From an uncultured bacterium (GTDB lineage Bacteria > Cyanobacteriota > Vampirovibrionia > Gastranaerophilales > Gastranaerophilaceae), in assembly GCA_903868125.1 (NCBI GenBank), contig CAIPUE010000035.1, positions 1 to 52,415 on the forward strand: DNA of 52,415 nt. Reading direction: 5' to 3'. Shown here piece after piece: positions 45,004 to 52,284 of the stretch. Position 1 is the first letter of the stretch. Each line of letters begins with the position of its first letter. The position numbers were made by a program, and so were the translations under genes. The notes beneath the pieces are model-generated. The model was not told where the DNA came from. It made no database searches and saw only the letters and a list, made by a program, of their open reading frames with translations.

Positions 45004-45573
45004 TCACTTCAGGTTTATAAACTTCTTTGCGCAATCGAACATTGTATTTATTAGAGCAGAATTGGCGTTAATATTCATTCCACTTGCTTCTAAAACCTGT
45101 TTTAGCCGATTTTCCCAAAGCGGATAAATTTCATCCTTTTTTAAATCAAGTACCTGCGCTATCATACTGAGTTCTTTAAAATCAATTGGTAAGGGCGTTG
45201 CACCTCTCAATATATCGACGATTTCAAGTCGTTTTTTGCGTGGGAATGATTTTAAAAAGCTTACAATCGAAAGCCCTTTGAGTTTTATGCTGTCTTTTAA
45301 GAATTCAATAGAATCGTCTATTAAGATAGGTTCTTGAAGAATTTTATACTCCTCAAAATCCTCAGCTTCAATATCCATAACCGTTGCAATTCGCTCCAAT
45401 GTGGTTGAACGCGTTGAAAACGGAATAGTGTTATCTATTAAATTATAAACATAAGACAGTGTTACTCCTATCATTTCAGCAAAATCTTTTTTATGTAGCA
45501 TATTGCTATCTAAAAATTTGGCAACTTTCTGCGAACTCTTTATCTGTATAATTGGTTTACTTTTTGATGTCAT
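45004..45573 (-). CDS. XRE-type transcriptional regulator with two HTH-like halves
   Basis: 189 aa. The N-terminal half has a Cro/C1 helix-turn-helix (KKDFAEMIGVTLSYVYNLID, about 28-47, then TTLERIATVMDIEAEDF). The second half (about 88-150) repeats the same plan (SIVSFLKSFPRKKRLEIVDI, then FKELSMIAQVLDLKKDEI), suggesting an internal duplication. GAGGGAGG lies upstream of the ATG. Divergent from pth; targets unknown. Confidence 0.75.
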   Translation of the reverse strand: MTSKSKPIIQIKSSQKVAKFLDSNMLHKKDFAEMIGVTLSYVYNLIDNTIPFSTRSTTLERIATVMDIEAEDFEEYKILQEPILIDDSIEFLKDSIKLKGLSIVSFLKSFPRKKRLEIVDILRGATPLPIDFKELSMIAQVLDLKKDEIYPLWENRLKQVLEASGMNINANSALINTMFDCAKKFINLK

Positions 45574-45726
45574 ATTTATCCTCCCTCTTTGACTAAAAAT
45601 TATTGCGTATTATATTCATAATCGTTTTTGAACTTTTTTAAATGCACAAGTTAGACAAATATAGATGGTAATATTTATTTGAGTTAAAATTATAAATATA
45701 ATACATCTACAAGGACAACAAAAAAA

Positions 45727-46278
45727 ATGAAATTGATAGTCGGGCTAGGAAACTTCGAGGATAAATATCTTTTTACAAGGCATAATGTTGGGTTTATGGC
45801 GGTAGATTTTTTTGTGCAAAGACATAATCAAACATTCAAAATAGAGAAAAAACTTAAATCTTATATTTCTAAGTTTAGGATTAACAATGAAGACGTTATT
45901 GTAATAAAGCCTTTAACCTATATGAATTTATCGGGCGAGGCTGTTATTGCGGTGAAGAATTTTTATAAAATTAGTACAAAGGATATTTTAATAGTTTATG
46001 ATGATATTTCAATCGATATCGGCAAGGTGAGGTTTAGGAATTCAGGCTCAGACGGAGGGCATAACGGGATTAAGTCGATTATACAACATCTTGGGACTAA
46101 AGATTTTGACAGACTAAAAATCGGAATAGGCCCCCAACCTAATATCCCTTCAGAAGCTTACGTTTTGCAAAACTTCCGAATTGAGGAATTAGATATTCTC
46201 AAGCCGATTTTGAAAAAGAACATGGTTGAGGATTATTTGCAAGATGGCATCGAAAAATCGCAGAATAATTATAATTAG
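45727..46278 (+). CDS. pth: Peptidyl-tRNA hydrolase
   Basis: Frees tRNA from peptidyl-tRNA dropped by ribosomes. 183 aa with the family signature: LIVGLGNFEDKYLFTRHNVGF (Asn9, catalytic His19), KPLTYMNLSGEAV (about 60), VYDDISIDIG (Asp about 92) and GGHNGIKSI (about 108). AAGGA lies upstream of the ATG at somewhat long spacing. Confidence 0.94.
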   Translation: MKLIVGLGNFEDKYLFTRHNVGFMAVDFFVQRHNQTFKIEKKLKSYISKFRINNEDVIVIKPLTYMNLSGEAVIAVKNFYKISTKDILIVYDDISIDIGKVRFRNSGSDGGHNGIKSIIQHLGTKDFDRLKIGIGPQPNIPSEAYVLQNFRIEELDILKPILKKNMVEDYLQDGIEKSQNNYN

Positions 46279-46344
46279 ATATTTGGATAATACTTTCATG
46301 AAAATTTTATATTAAAATATAAATAAACATATAAAGGAGTAAAA

Positions 46345-47754
46345 ATGAGTATAAATATAGCAGAACAACTAGAAGACAACGAACAGTACGATAAGGCATA
46401 TGAAGAATACAAAAAAGTCTACGCACAAAAGCCCAAAAGCATTGAAGTTTTAGAGAGGCTTGGGCATTTGGCGATTATGTTGGATAAAAAAGCAGATGCC
46501 GAAGATTATTACAGCAAAATTCTTGAGATTGATGCAACAAGCGTTTTGGCGTACGAACAGTTGATGGATATTTATATGCATACAGAGCGATATAAGTATT
46601 ATATAGCTAGAGGGAATTTACATGCGGTGCAACAAGAGTTGAGCCATGCCATAAGTGATTTTAAAAAAGCATTGAATAAAGCTGAAACGGATGCTGAAAT
46701 AAGTTCAACTCGTTTTATTTTGGCGAGTTTGTACGAGCAAGTAGGGAAAAACAATCAGGCAATTGATGAATATTTGAGGTTTTTAGATATAGCAAACGAA
46801 CATAAATTGTGTGAAACCGTTTATTTGAAGCTCGGACAAATTTATGTAAACGAAAATTCCATTGTTAGTGCGATTGAAACACTTGAAAGAGCCAGAGCAA
46901 ACGGGAGCGATACAAATAATATAAAAGAAAATTTGGCTCAATTGTATTTGAGAAACAATCAGCCTGATAAAGCAAGGGAGTTAACGCAGGATAATTTGGT
47001 TAAGATAAGAAGCCTGTTGGATGAGGGAGATAATCAGGCGGCGTTTCAAATTTTGGAATTGAACAAAAGCAATTACAAAAATAATGCAAAGTATCACTCG
47101 CTTTTAGCCCAGTATTATTTTAATACAAGTGAATGGGAAAAAAGTTTGTTGAGTGTTAATGAATTTGAAAAATTTGAGAAAAATTCGCCTTTGGCTTATC
47201 AGATGCGTGCGTTAATTTTTGAGGAACAAGGGCATGATTTTGATGCGCATATAAATTGGGCGAAATATAATTTAGCCAGAAAAGATAAAGAAGTTGCTTT
47301 GAATGAATATTTATCGGCATACCAGTTTAAAGATAATGATATTGACCTTATAAGAAATATTGCCGAACTTCTTGAGGATATGGGGAATAAATCTCAGGCA
47401 GCGGAGTTTTGGGAGAAATTAACTATAATTGAACCTGATAATAAAAAAGCACTGGAAAAAATAGCCGGATTTAGGGAGAATATAGGTGATTATCGTGGTG
47501 AATCGGAAGTTCTTGAAAAGTTGTACGCTCTTGACAATAAAAGTGCGATTACTGTAAAAAAGTTGGCAAAAGCTTACGAAAAAAGTAAAAACAAAGAAAA
47601 ATCACTCGAATTTTATAATAAATTTGTTTCCCTTTCTCCTGTAAACGAAGAATATGAGCAGGCAAAGGCTAAGATAAAAAAACTTGAGGCAACAGAGTTT
47701 GAGGCTGATGAGGGATTAATAGGGAAGATTATGAAGTTATTCAGCAAAGTTTAA
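46345..47754 (+). CDS. Tetratricopeptide repeat protein, 469 aa
   Basis: Almost entirely TPR helices (for example YDKAYEEYKKVYAQKPKS near 15, ADAEDYYSKILEIDATS near 50, NQAIDEYLRFLDIANEH near 140, SQAAEFWEKLTIIEPDN near 350). No signal peptide and no catalytic domain. The C-terminus is a short hydrophobic tail (LIGKIMKLFSKV) that may be amphipathic. AAAGGAG precedes the ATG. Function cannot be read from the sequence. Confidence 0.82.
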   Translation: MSINIAEQLEDNEQYDKAYEEYKKVYAQKPKSIEVLERLGHLAIMLDKKADAEDYYSKILEIDATSVLAYEQLMDIYMHTERYKYYIARGNLHAVQQELSHAISDFKKALNKAETDAEISSTRFILASLYEQVGKNNQAIDEYLRFLDIANEHKLCETVYLKLGQIYVNENSIVSAIETLERARANGSDTNNIKENLAQLYLRNNQPDKARELTQDNLVKIRSLLDEGDNQAAFQILELNKSNYKNNAKYHSLLAQYYFNTSEWEKSLLSVNEFEKFEKNSPLAYQMRALIFEEQGHDFDAHINWAKYNLARKDKEVALNEYLSAYQFKDNDIDLIRNIAELLEDMGNKSQAAEFWEKLTIIEPDNKKALEKIAGFRENIGDYRGESEVLEKLYALDNKSAITVKKLAKAYEKSKNKEKSLEFYNKFVSLSPVNEEYEQAKAKIKKLEATEFEADEGLIGKIMKLFSKV

Positions 47755-47803
47755 CTTGTTTTTGAGTGATTTTTTGGTTATTATTAATAGAATAAAATAA
47801 AGT

Positions 47804-48037
47804 AATACAATCTGTGTCGATGTGGCAAGGACTCCGCTTTTTTGCTTAAGTATCAAAAAAGAAGGAGGTTAGATAGAATATCTAACTCCGACACTCGCCC
47901 AACAAAAAAATTGAAAACTGAATACAATCTGTGTCGATGTGGCAAGGACTCCGCTTTTTCGATTAAGTATCAAAAAAGAAGGAGGTTAGATAGAATATCT
48001 AACTCCGACACTCACCCAACAAAAAAATTGAAAACTG
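47804..48037 (+). repeat. Two 117-bp tandem units copying the 5' end of tRNA-Leu
   Basis: Units at 47804-47920 and 47921-48037 differ at only a few positions; a third start at 48038 continues as the real tRNA-Leu. Each unit contains AATACAATCTGT followed by GTCGATGTGGC, the first 11 bases of the tRNA. An unrelated hairpin-rich insert then takes over (CTCC-g-CTTTTTTG with CAAAAAAG-aa-GGAG, and GGAG-g-TTAGATA with TATCTAACTCC). GTGTCG at the start can pair with CGACAC near the end. The short ORFs within are not believable genes. Confidence 0.85.
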
Positions 48038-48049
48038 AATACAATCTGT

Positions 48050-48130
48050 GTCGATGTGGCGGAATGGTAGACGTGCACGCTTGAGGTGCGTGTGGAGCAA
48101 TCTGTGGGGGTTCAAGTCCCCCCATCGACA
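48050..48130 (+). tRNA. tRNA-Leu (anticodon GAG)
   Basis: 81-nt class II tRNA: acceptor GTCGATG/CATCGAC, anticodon stem CACGC/GCGTG around TTGAGGT (anticodon GAG), a variable arm, and T-arm GGGGG-TTCAAGT-CCCCC. Discriminator A; CCA not encoded; a T6 run follows directly. Its 5' end is duplicated twice upstream and its 3' end once downstream. Confidence 0.95.
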
Positions 48131-48443
48131 TTTTTTGTTAATCTTCAAAAATCAAGACAGGGACTTAAACCCCAAGTTGTGCTATTCGCACAACGGCGGT
48201 GGTCTTTTTAAAAGACATCCTGCTCCGTAAGGTTCGAGGTTCACCCTCTCACCAATGGCGCAAGCCAAGTCCCCCATCGACATACTTTTCTGTAGAAAAA
48301 GTATGCAAAAAGACTTTAGACATACTCTCTTATTCACTAAAGTAAAACAGATTTATGTAATAAATTTAAAATTTAGACATTAACCCTAATGTTGTACGAG
48401 TAGCACAACGGCGGAGTTGTTACATTTGACATTTTTCGTTATT
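48131..48443. other. Gap after tRNA-Leu with a tRNA 3'-end copy and paired palindromes
   Basis: No gene is visible in 313 bases. CAAGTCCCCCATCGACAT (48266-48283) repeats the last 18-19 bases of tRNA-Leu with one base missing. GTTGTGC/GCACAAC followed by GGCGG (48176-48199) recurs in diverged form at 48391-48414. CATACTTTTC/GAAAAAGTATG (48281-48305) forms a hairpin. The layout suggests the scar of an excised or decayed element that used the tRNA as its target. Confidence 0.5.
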
Positions 48444-49061
48444 CTACGCACCAAAATGTAAAAGCTTAAATTCTCTTTTTCTGGATTCACTTTTGCAATC
48501 AGGAAGTTCATAGCATTTCATACAGCGAGCTTCGTAGGTTTCGTTTCCACCAATCATAATCAGAGGCGAATTTTTATCTACGGGCTGACCATCGACCAAT
48601 CGTTGCGTTCTGGTTGCGTTTTCGCTTCCACATTTCATACAAACGGCCGCAAGTTTATCAATTTTTGTGGCAAGGCACATAAGTTCAGGCATGTATCCGA
48701 AAGGTTCTGCCTTGAAATCCAAATCCAGACCTGTTCCGATAACTTTTTTACCAGAATCTATTAATTTTGAAATAACTTTGACTATATTTTCATCAAAAAA
48801 CTGTAATTCATCTATCGCAATAATTTCATCTTCGTCGTTCGTAACCGTAAGAATTTGAGCAGCATTTTTAACTTTCTTGGCATCTAACCAAAGTCCGTTT
48901 CTGGATTCAATGTAATCACCATGGGCTCTTGTGTCAATTTCAGGCGAAATTACGGTGACTTTCTTTTTGGCGATAATTGTACGCCTTACTCGTCTTAGCA
49001 ACTCTTCTGTTTTTCCACAACCCATCGGTCCTGTTATTAATTCAAAAATATATCCTTGCAT
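48444..49061 (-). CDS. tdk: Thymidine kinase
   Basis: Salvage enzyme phosphorylating thymidine with ATP. About 205 aa: P-loop GPMGCGKTEELLRR near the N-terminus, the DELQFFD motif (about 84-90), and a zinc site from two Cys pairs (CMKCGS and CMKCYE) around a lasso loop. ATG 49061 is preferred over ATG 49067 because AGGA lies 9 rather than 3 bases upstream. Confidence 0.94.
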   Translation of the reverse strand: MQGYIFELITGPMGCGKTEELLRRVRRTIIAKKKVTVISPEIDTRAHGDYIESRNGLWLDAKKVKNAAQILTVTNDEDEIIAIDELQFFDENIVKVISKLIDSGKKVIGTGLDLDFKAEPFGYMPELMCLATKIDKLAAVCMKCGSENATRTQRLVDGQPVDKNSPLIMIGGNETYEARCMKCYELPDCKSESRKREFKLLHFGA

Positions 49062-49145
49062 GCTCATAAATCCTATTTATGTATTTTCAATCTCATGTTA
49101 AACGGTTTTTTAAAAAAAATACTCGTTCAAATCCAGTATATTATT

Positions 49146-49964
49146 TTAATGTATTCTGTAAAGTGAGTTTGTCCCTAAAACTTTATCTCGTAAACTCTTC
49201 ATATCTTTTCCGTATACAACTTTCATCTGCTCTGACAAATTTTCCTCTACATCAAGTAAATACATATCATGGACAATAAATTCTTTTATCAAAAAGACAA
49301 CGCCCGAATTTTTGGTCCAAACGACATGCAAATTCTCTCCTTGTTTTGAACTGGAGTTACCAATAATCCCCTCTTCGTTGTCAACTGCAAGAATTATCAT
49401 TCTTCCGCCCAATGATAATTCAATTTCCTTGGCGGAACCATGTTCAAAAACAAGCCCAAAATTACTTTTAAAATTATCATATCCTACTATTTTAATTTCA
49501 ACGCCTCGGTTATAAGCTTCGCGCAGATACGGTTCTACAAATCTAAAGTCTTGCGCCCAAATTTCAATAAAAATTTCTTTTTTGGCGTTTTTGATAATTT
49601 CAATAATTTTTTCTCTAATATTTGCACTTCCTGAAATGCTTAAAATCGGCTCAGTATAATCATCTTTCACATTCGGTAGCTTTCGCTCTAAAAAGTCCAA
49701 CGTTGCATTGACTTTGCGCTTAAATCTCTGAGTGAGGTCTGAAGGCTTAATCGGGGTATATTTAACAGGACGTGAGTTGGTTGCTACAACAATTTTAGAT
49801 TTTTCTAATGCTTTAAGCGTATCGTAAGCTCTGGCTTGGGGAATATTCGCAGTTTGACTAACTTCGTAACCTGTTGCCGGATATTTTTTGAGTAAAGCTA
49901 AATATACTTTCGCCTGATAGGAATTTAGCCCTAATTCTTTTAAACTTTCTATTATGTCATCCAT
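49146..49964 (-). CDS. TrmB-family transcriptional regulator
   Basis: 272 aa from ATG 49964: an N-terminal winged helix (LKELGLNSYQAKVYLALLKK, then ATGYEVSQTANIPQARAYDTL) and a C-terminal TrmB regulatory domain of phospholipase-D-like fold (about 105-270, with KKEIFIEIWAQDF and GGRMIILAVDNEEG). Characterised TrmB proteins sense sugars. Upstream codons in the same frame are not used, because a promoter (TTGCCC-17-TATAAT) lies inside them and puts the transcription start at the ATG itself. Divergent from nanE and a ROK kinase, so amino-sugar control is plausible. Confidence 0.82.
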   Translation of the reverse strand: MDDIIESLKELGLNSYQAKVYLALLKKYPATGYEVSQTANIPQARAYDTLKALEKSKIVVATNSRPVKYTPIKPSDLTQRFKRKVNATLDFLERKLPNVKDDYTEPILSISGSANIREKIIEIIKNAKKEIFIEIWAQDFRFVEPYLREAYNRGVEIKIVGYDNFKSNFGLVFEHGSAKEIELSLGGRMIILAVDNEEGIIGNSSSKQGENLHVVWTKNSGVVFLIKEFIVHDMYLLDVEENLSEQMKVVYGKDMKSLRDKVLGTNSLYRIH

Positions 49965-49970
49965 TTGATA

Positions 49971-49999
49971 ATTATAGCAAGATTTTTGGCTTAGGGCAA
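49971..49999 (-). promoter_or_regulatory. trmB promoter giving a leaderless transcript
   Basis: On the minus strand TTGCCC (49999-49994), 17 bases, TATAAT (49976-49971), 6 bases, then ATG 49964. The expected start of transcription coincides with the A of ATG, and there is no Shine-Dalgarno. Confidence 0.6.
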
Positions 50000-50030
50000 T
50001 ATTACACAATAGATAATCACATAAAATATC

Positions 50031-50058
50031 AAACAAAAACCGACTTTTTTGAAGTCGG
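50031..50058 (-). terminator. Intrinsic terminator of the candidate small RNA
   Basis: CCGACTT (50040-50046) and AAGTCGG (50052-50058) form a perfect 7-bp stem; on the minus strand it is followed by TTTTTGTTTG. It stands just upstream of the trmB promoter. Confidence 0.75.
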
Positions 50059-50137
50059 CCAAAAACCACGTATTAGAAGAGAGGAATTAGAGAGAGTGAG
50101 CCATAAAATAACTCACATGTACTCTGTACCACTTTTT
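50031..50137 (-). ncRNA. Candidate ~105-nt small RNA between trmB and nanE
   Basis: An orphan transcription unit: promoter TTGAAA (50172-50167), 17 bases, TATAAA (50149-50144), and about 105 nt later an intrinsic terminator. Within it are GTAC-AGA-GTAC, a second hairpin GTGAGTT/GGCTCAC (50116-50096) whose two imperfect positions become G-U pairs only on the minus strand, and a C/U-rich single-stranded stretch (50095-50075) resembling an anti-Shine-Dalgarno. No convincing ORF. It could also be a leader for trmB, but trmB has its own promoter beyond the terminator. No Rfam family recognised. Confidence 0.5.
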
Positions 50138-50143
50138 TTAAGT

Positions 50144-50172
50144 TTTATAACTTTTATTTTTTATTTTTTCAA
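50144..50172 (-). promoter_or_regulatory. Promoter of the candidate small RNA
   Basis: On the minus strand TTGAAA and TATAAA are separated by exactly 17 bases. Five of six bases match consensus in each box. The sequence is AT-rich, so a chance match is possible, but it is well placed relative to the terminator. Confidence 0.5.
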
Positions 50173-50222
50173 ATTTTGTTACAAATAGTAATATAAAAAC
50201 TTTTTTGAGATATAATCAAAAA

Positions 50223-50894
50223 ATGGAAGTTATAAATAAACTTAAAAACAAGATTATTGTATCTGTTCAGGCGACACCTGAAGAGCCTTTGTATAGTGAA
50301 GATTGTATGGTCGCAATGATGCAATCGGTGGTTTTGGGTGGTGCAAGTGGGTTAAGAGTCGCTGGTGCACGTGATGTCAAAAATGCCAAATCACTTTTTG
50401 ACTTGCCGATTATCGGGATTACAAAACCTGATAAACTCCCCGATAACTGGAAAGAAATAGTTTATATAACACCAAATGTCGAGGATGTTAAAATATTAAT
50501 AGAAGCAGAAGCGGATATAATAGCTTTTGACGGGACATCAAGACCCCGTAAATGTCCGCTTGATACAATTATAAACGGAATTCACAGTGCAAATCGTCTT
50601 GCAATGGCGGATATTTCGACATTGAGCGAAGGGTTAAATTGTGAAAATTTAGGTGTTGATATTCTTTCGACAACGCTATCGGGTTATACGCAAGAAACTT
50701 TGACCAATTCAGATGAACCTGATTTTGAGCTTTTAGAGCAATTGGTTATCCAAACAAAATTACCGGTCATTTTAGAGGGTAGAATTTGGGAGCCGTCTCA
50801 GGTTAAAAAAGCCTTTGAACTCGGCGCACACTGTGTAGTAATAGGTTCTGCGATAACAAGACCGCAGTTGATTACAAAAAGATTTATTGGTTAG
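50223..50894 (+). CDS. nanE: N-acetylmannosamine-6-phosphate 2-epimerase
   Basis: Converts ManNAc-6-phosphate to GlcNAc-6-phosphate. 223 aa from ATG 50223; TIM barrel of the NanE family with IVSVQATPEEPLYS at the N-terminus, LRVAGARDV (about 50), IIGITKPD (catalytic Lys about 66) and the phosphate-binding VVIGSAITRP near the end. TATAAT (50211-50216) lies 6 bases before the ATG and no Shine-Dalgarno fits, so it may be leaderless. Followed by a ROK kinase, its usual partner. Confidence 0.87.
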   Translation: MEVINKLKNKIIVSVQATPEEPLYSEDCMVAMMQSVVLGGASGLRVAGARDVKNAKSLFDLPIIGITKPDKLPDNWKEIVYITPNVEDVKILIEAEADIIAFDGTSRPRKCPLDTIINGIHSANRLAMADISTLSEGLNCENLGVDILSTTLSGYTQETLTNSDEPDFELLEQLVIQTKLPVILEGRIWEPSQVKKAFELGAHCVVIGSAITRPQLITKRFIG

Positions 50895-50934
50895 TAAAAT
50901 AGGTTAGGTTTTCAACCAACAACAAGAGGTAAAA

Positions 50935-51807
50935 ATGACGAAAAAAGCACTCGCACTCGATATTGGCGGAACAAAAATTTATTATACTATAATAGACGAA
51001 AACGGTAAAATTTGCGCTGAAATCGAAAAACATTCGACACCAAAAACGATTATGGAGTTTGAAAAATTGCTTAAAAATATCTTTTTAAAGCACGAAAACG
51101 AGGTCGATGTAATAGCAATTGCAACTGCGGGAGCCGTAAACAATGAAAACACAAAAGTTATCAGCTCTACCGCAAATCTTGTTGAGGGGTATAATACAAT
51201 TGATTTCCAATCGTTTACAACTAAAAAAGTTTTTATAGAAAACGATGCAAACGCTGCTGCGTGGGCAGAACATGCTTTAGGCGCTTCTAAAAATTGCCTT
51301 TATTCTATCATGCTTACACTCGGAACAGGCGTTGGTGGGGGGGTAATTTTAAATAACAAATTATACAAAGGAAAATCAGGCGGGGCGGGCGAAATGCATT
51401 TTAAAATGTATCCTGATAAGCGCAGAAAATGTACTTGCGGTGCTTGGGACTGTTTTGAAGCCTACGCTTCAGGGGTAGGGCTGAAAATTACGGCAGAAGA
51501 AATGCTCAATGATAGAACCGTCACAACCTATGACGTAATAAACGGGGTAAAAAATAATGACTCCAAAATGCAACAGATTTTTGACAGATGGCAAAATGAC
51601 ATTTTAGTAGGGCTTATGGGGCTTGCCAATTTATTTGACCCTGATTGTTTTGTTTTTTCAGGCTCAATGGCGGAATTTATTGACACGGAATTTTTAGAAA
51701 AAGGTGTAAATGCAGAAATTGTGACGGCACCGGTTAAGATTTATAAGGCTACGACAGGGAATTATGCGGGTATGATTGGTGTAAGTCTTTTGGCTTTAAA
51801 TAATTAA
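50935..51807 (+). CDS. ROK family sugar kinase (probable N-acetylmannosamine kinase)
   Basis: 290 aa: ATP-binding ALDIGGTKIYYTI at the start, ENDANAAAWAEH (catalytic Asp about 103), the GTGVGGG glycine loop (about 135) and the zinc motif CTCGAWDCFEAYASG (about 160), where the usual Gly before the third Cys is Asp. The position 40 bases after nanE suggests ManNAc kinase (NanK-like), but glucokinase-type activity is not excluded. No sialic acid lyase is in the window. Confidence 0.85.
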   Translation: MTKKALALDIGGTKIYYTIIDENGKICAEIEKHSTPKTIMEFEKLLKNIFLKHENEVDVIAIATAGAVNNENTKVISSTANLVEGYNTIDFQSFTTKKVFIENDANAAAWAEHALGASKNCLYSIMLTLGTGVGGGVILNNKLYKGKSGGAGEMHFKMYPDKRRKCTCGAWDCFEAYASGVGLKITAEEMLNDRTVTTYDVINGVKNNDSKMQQIFDRWQNDILVGLMGLANLFDPDCFVFSGSMAEFIDTEFLEKGVNAEIVTAPVKIYKATTGNYAGMIGVSLLALNN

Positions 51808-51821
51808 AATAAGGTAAAAAC

Positions 51822-52046
51822 ATGGGCAAATCTAAACGACGAATATTGCACAAAGGAATAAATAATAAAATCGCAAACCTAAAGCGCGAAGATGCTTTAA
51901 GCGAGGTGGTTAAAGCATGTAATGCAAAAAAAGTCGATGATAGCACAAGAGATTTAATTTCCCTTTTCGGTCTTAGCGCAGAAGAATTATTGGAATCAGG
52001 CGCCCAATACGAGGACGTTATCGGCTTGAAAGTGCTTTTGAATTAA
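51822..52046 (+). CDS. Small hypothetical protein, 74 aa
   Basis: Basic N-terminus (MGKSKRRILHKGINNKIANL) and a mostly helical body (SEVVKACNAKKVDDSTRDLI, then GLSAEELLESGAQYEDVIG). No domain recognised. It starts 14 bases after the ROK kinase with AAGGT upstream, so it is probably the third gene of that operon. Confidence 0.65.
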   Translation: MGKSKRRILHKGINNKIANLKREDALSEVVKACNAKKVDDSTRDLISLFGLSAEELLESGAQYEDVIGLKVLLN

Positions 52047-52097
52047 AATAACTAATCACCAGAAATCAATCAAGTTCATGCTAAACGCCTTTGCGTC

Positions 52098-52222
52098 ATT
52101 GCGAGACAAGGATTTTTTAGGTAGAAAATAATTGAGGGACCGAAGCAATCTTCCTCAATTTACGGGAAAGATTGCTTCGGTGTGAGCTTTTTTATCACAT
52201 TTGACGTTAAATGTCTCGCAAT
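52098..52222. repeat. Nested palindromic (MITE-like) element
   Basis: Outer arms ATTGCGAGACA (52098-52108) and TGTCTCGCAAT (52212-52222) are perfect complements. Inside, ACCGAAGCAATCTT (52139-52152) and AAGATTGCTTCGGT (52168-52181) are again perfect complements. The words CATTGCGAG and GAAGCAATC are familiar from dispersed palindromic repeats in several bacterial genomes. No ORF is present. Confidence 0.75.
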
Positions 52223-52284
52223 TGTAGAGGTCAAGTAATTCGCTTACACTTTTTGTTTTTAAATAAATAAAAAGGAGTAAGAAA

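Noticed and set aside
47804-48050. T-box or group I intron explanation for the structured units before tRNA-Leu
   Set aside because: No T-box core sequence is visible, the unit is followed by a tRNA rather than a synthetase or amino-acid gene, and the tRNA anticodon loop is not interrupted.
47842-48230. ORFs of about 60-80 codons across the tRNA-Leu tandem repeats
   Set aside because: They are periodic only because the DNA is repeated, have no ribosome binding site at the right place, and overlap the tRNA gene.
50096-50116. The GTGAG/CTCAC palindrome as a TrmB operator
   Set aside because: Possible, but its mismatches become G-U pairs only in a minus-strand RNA, and it lies inside a promoter-terminator unit, so an RNA hairpin explains it better.
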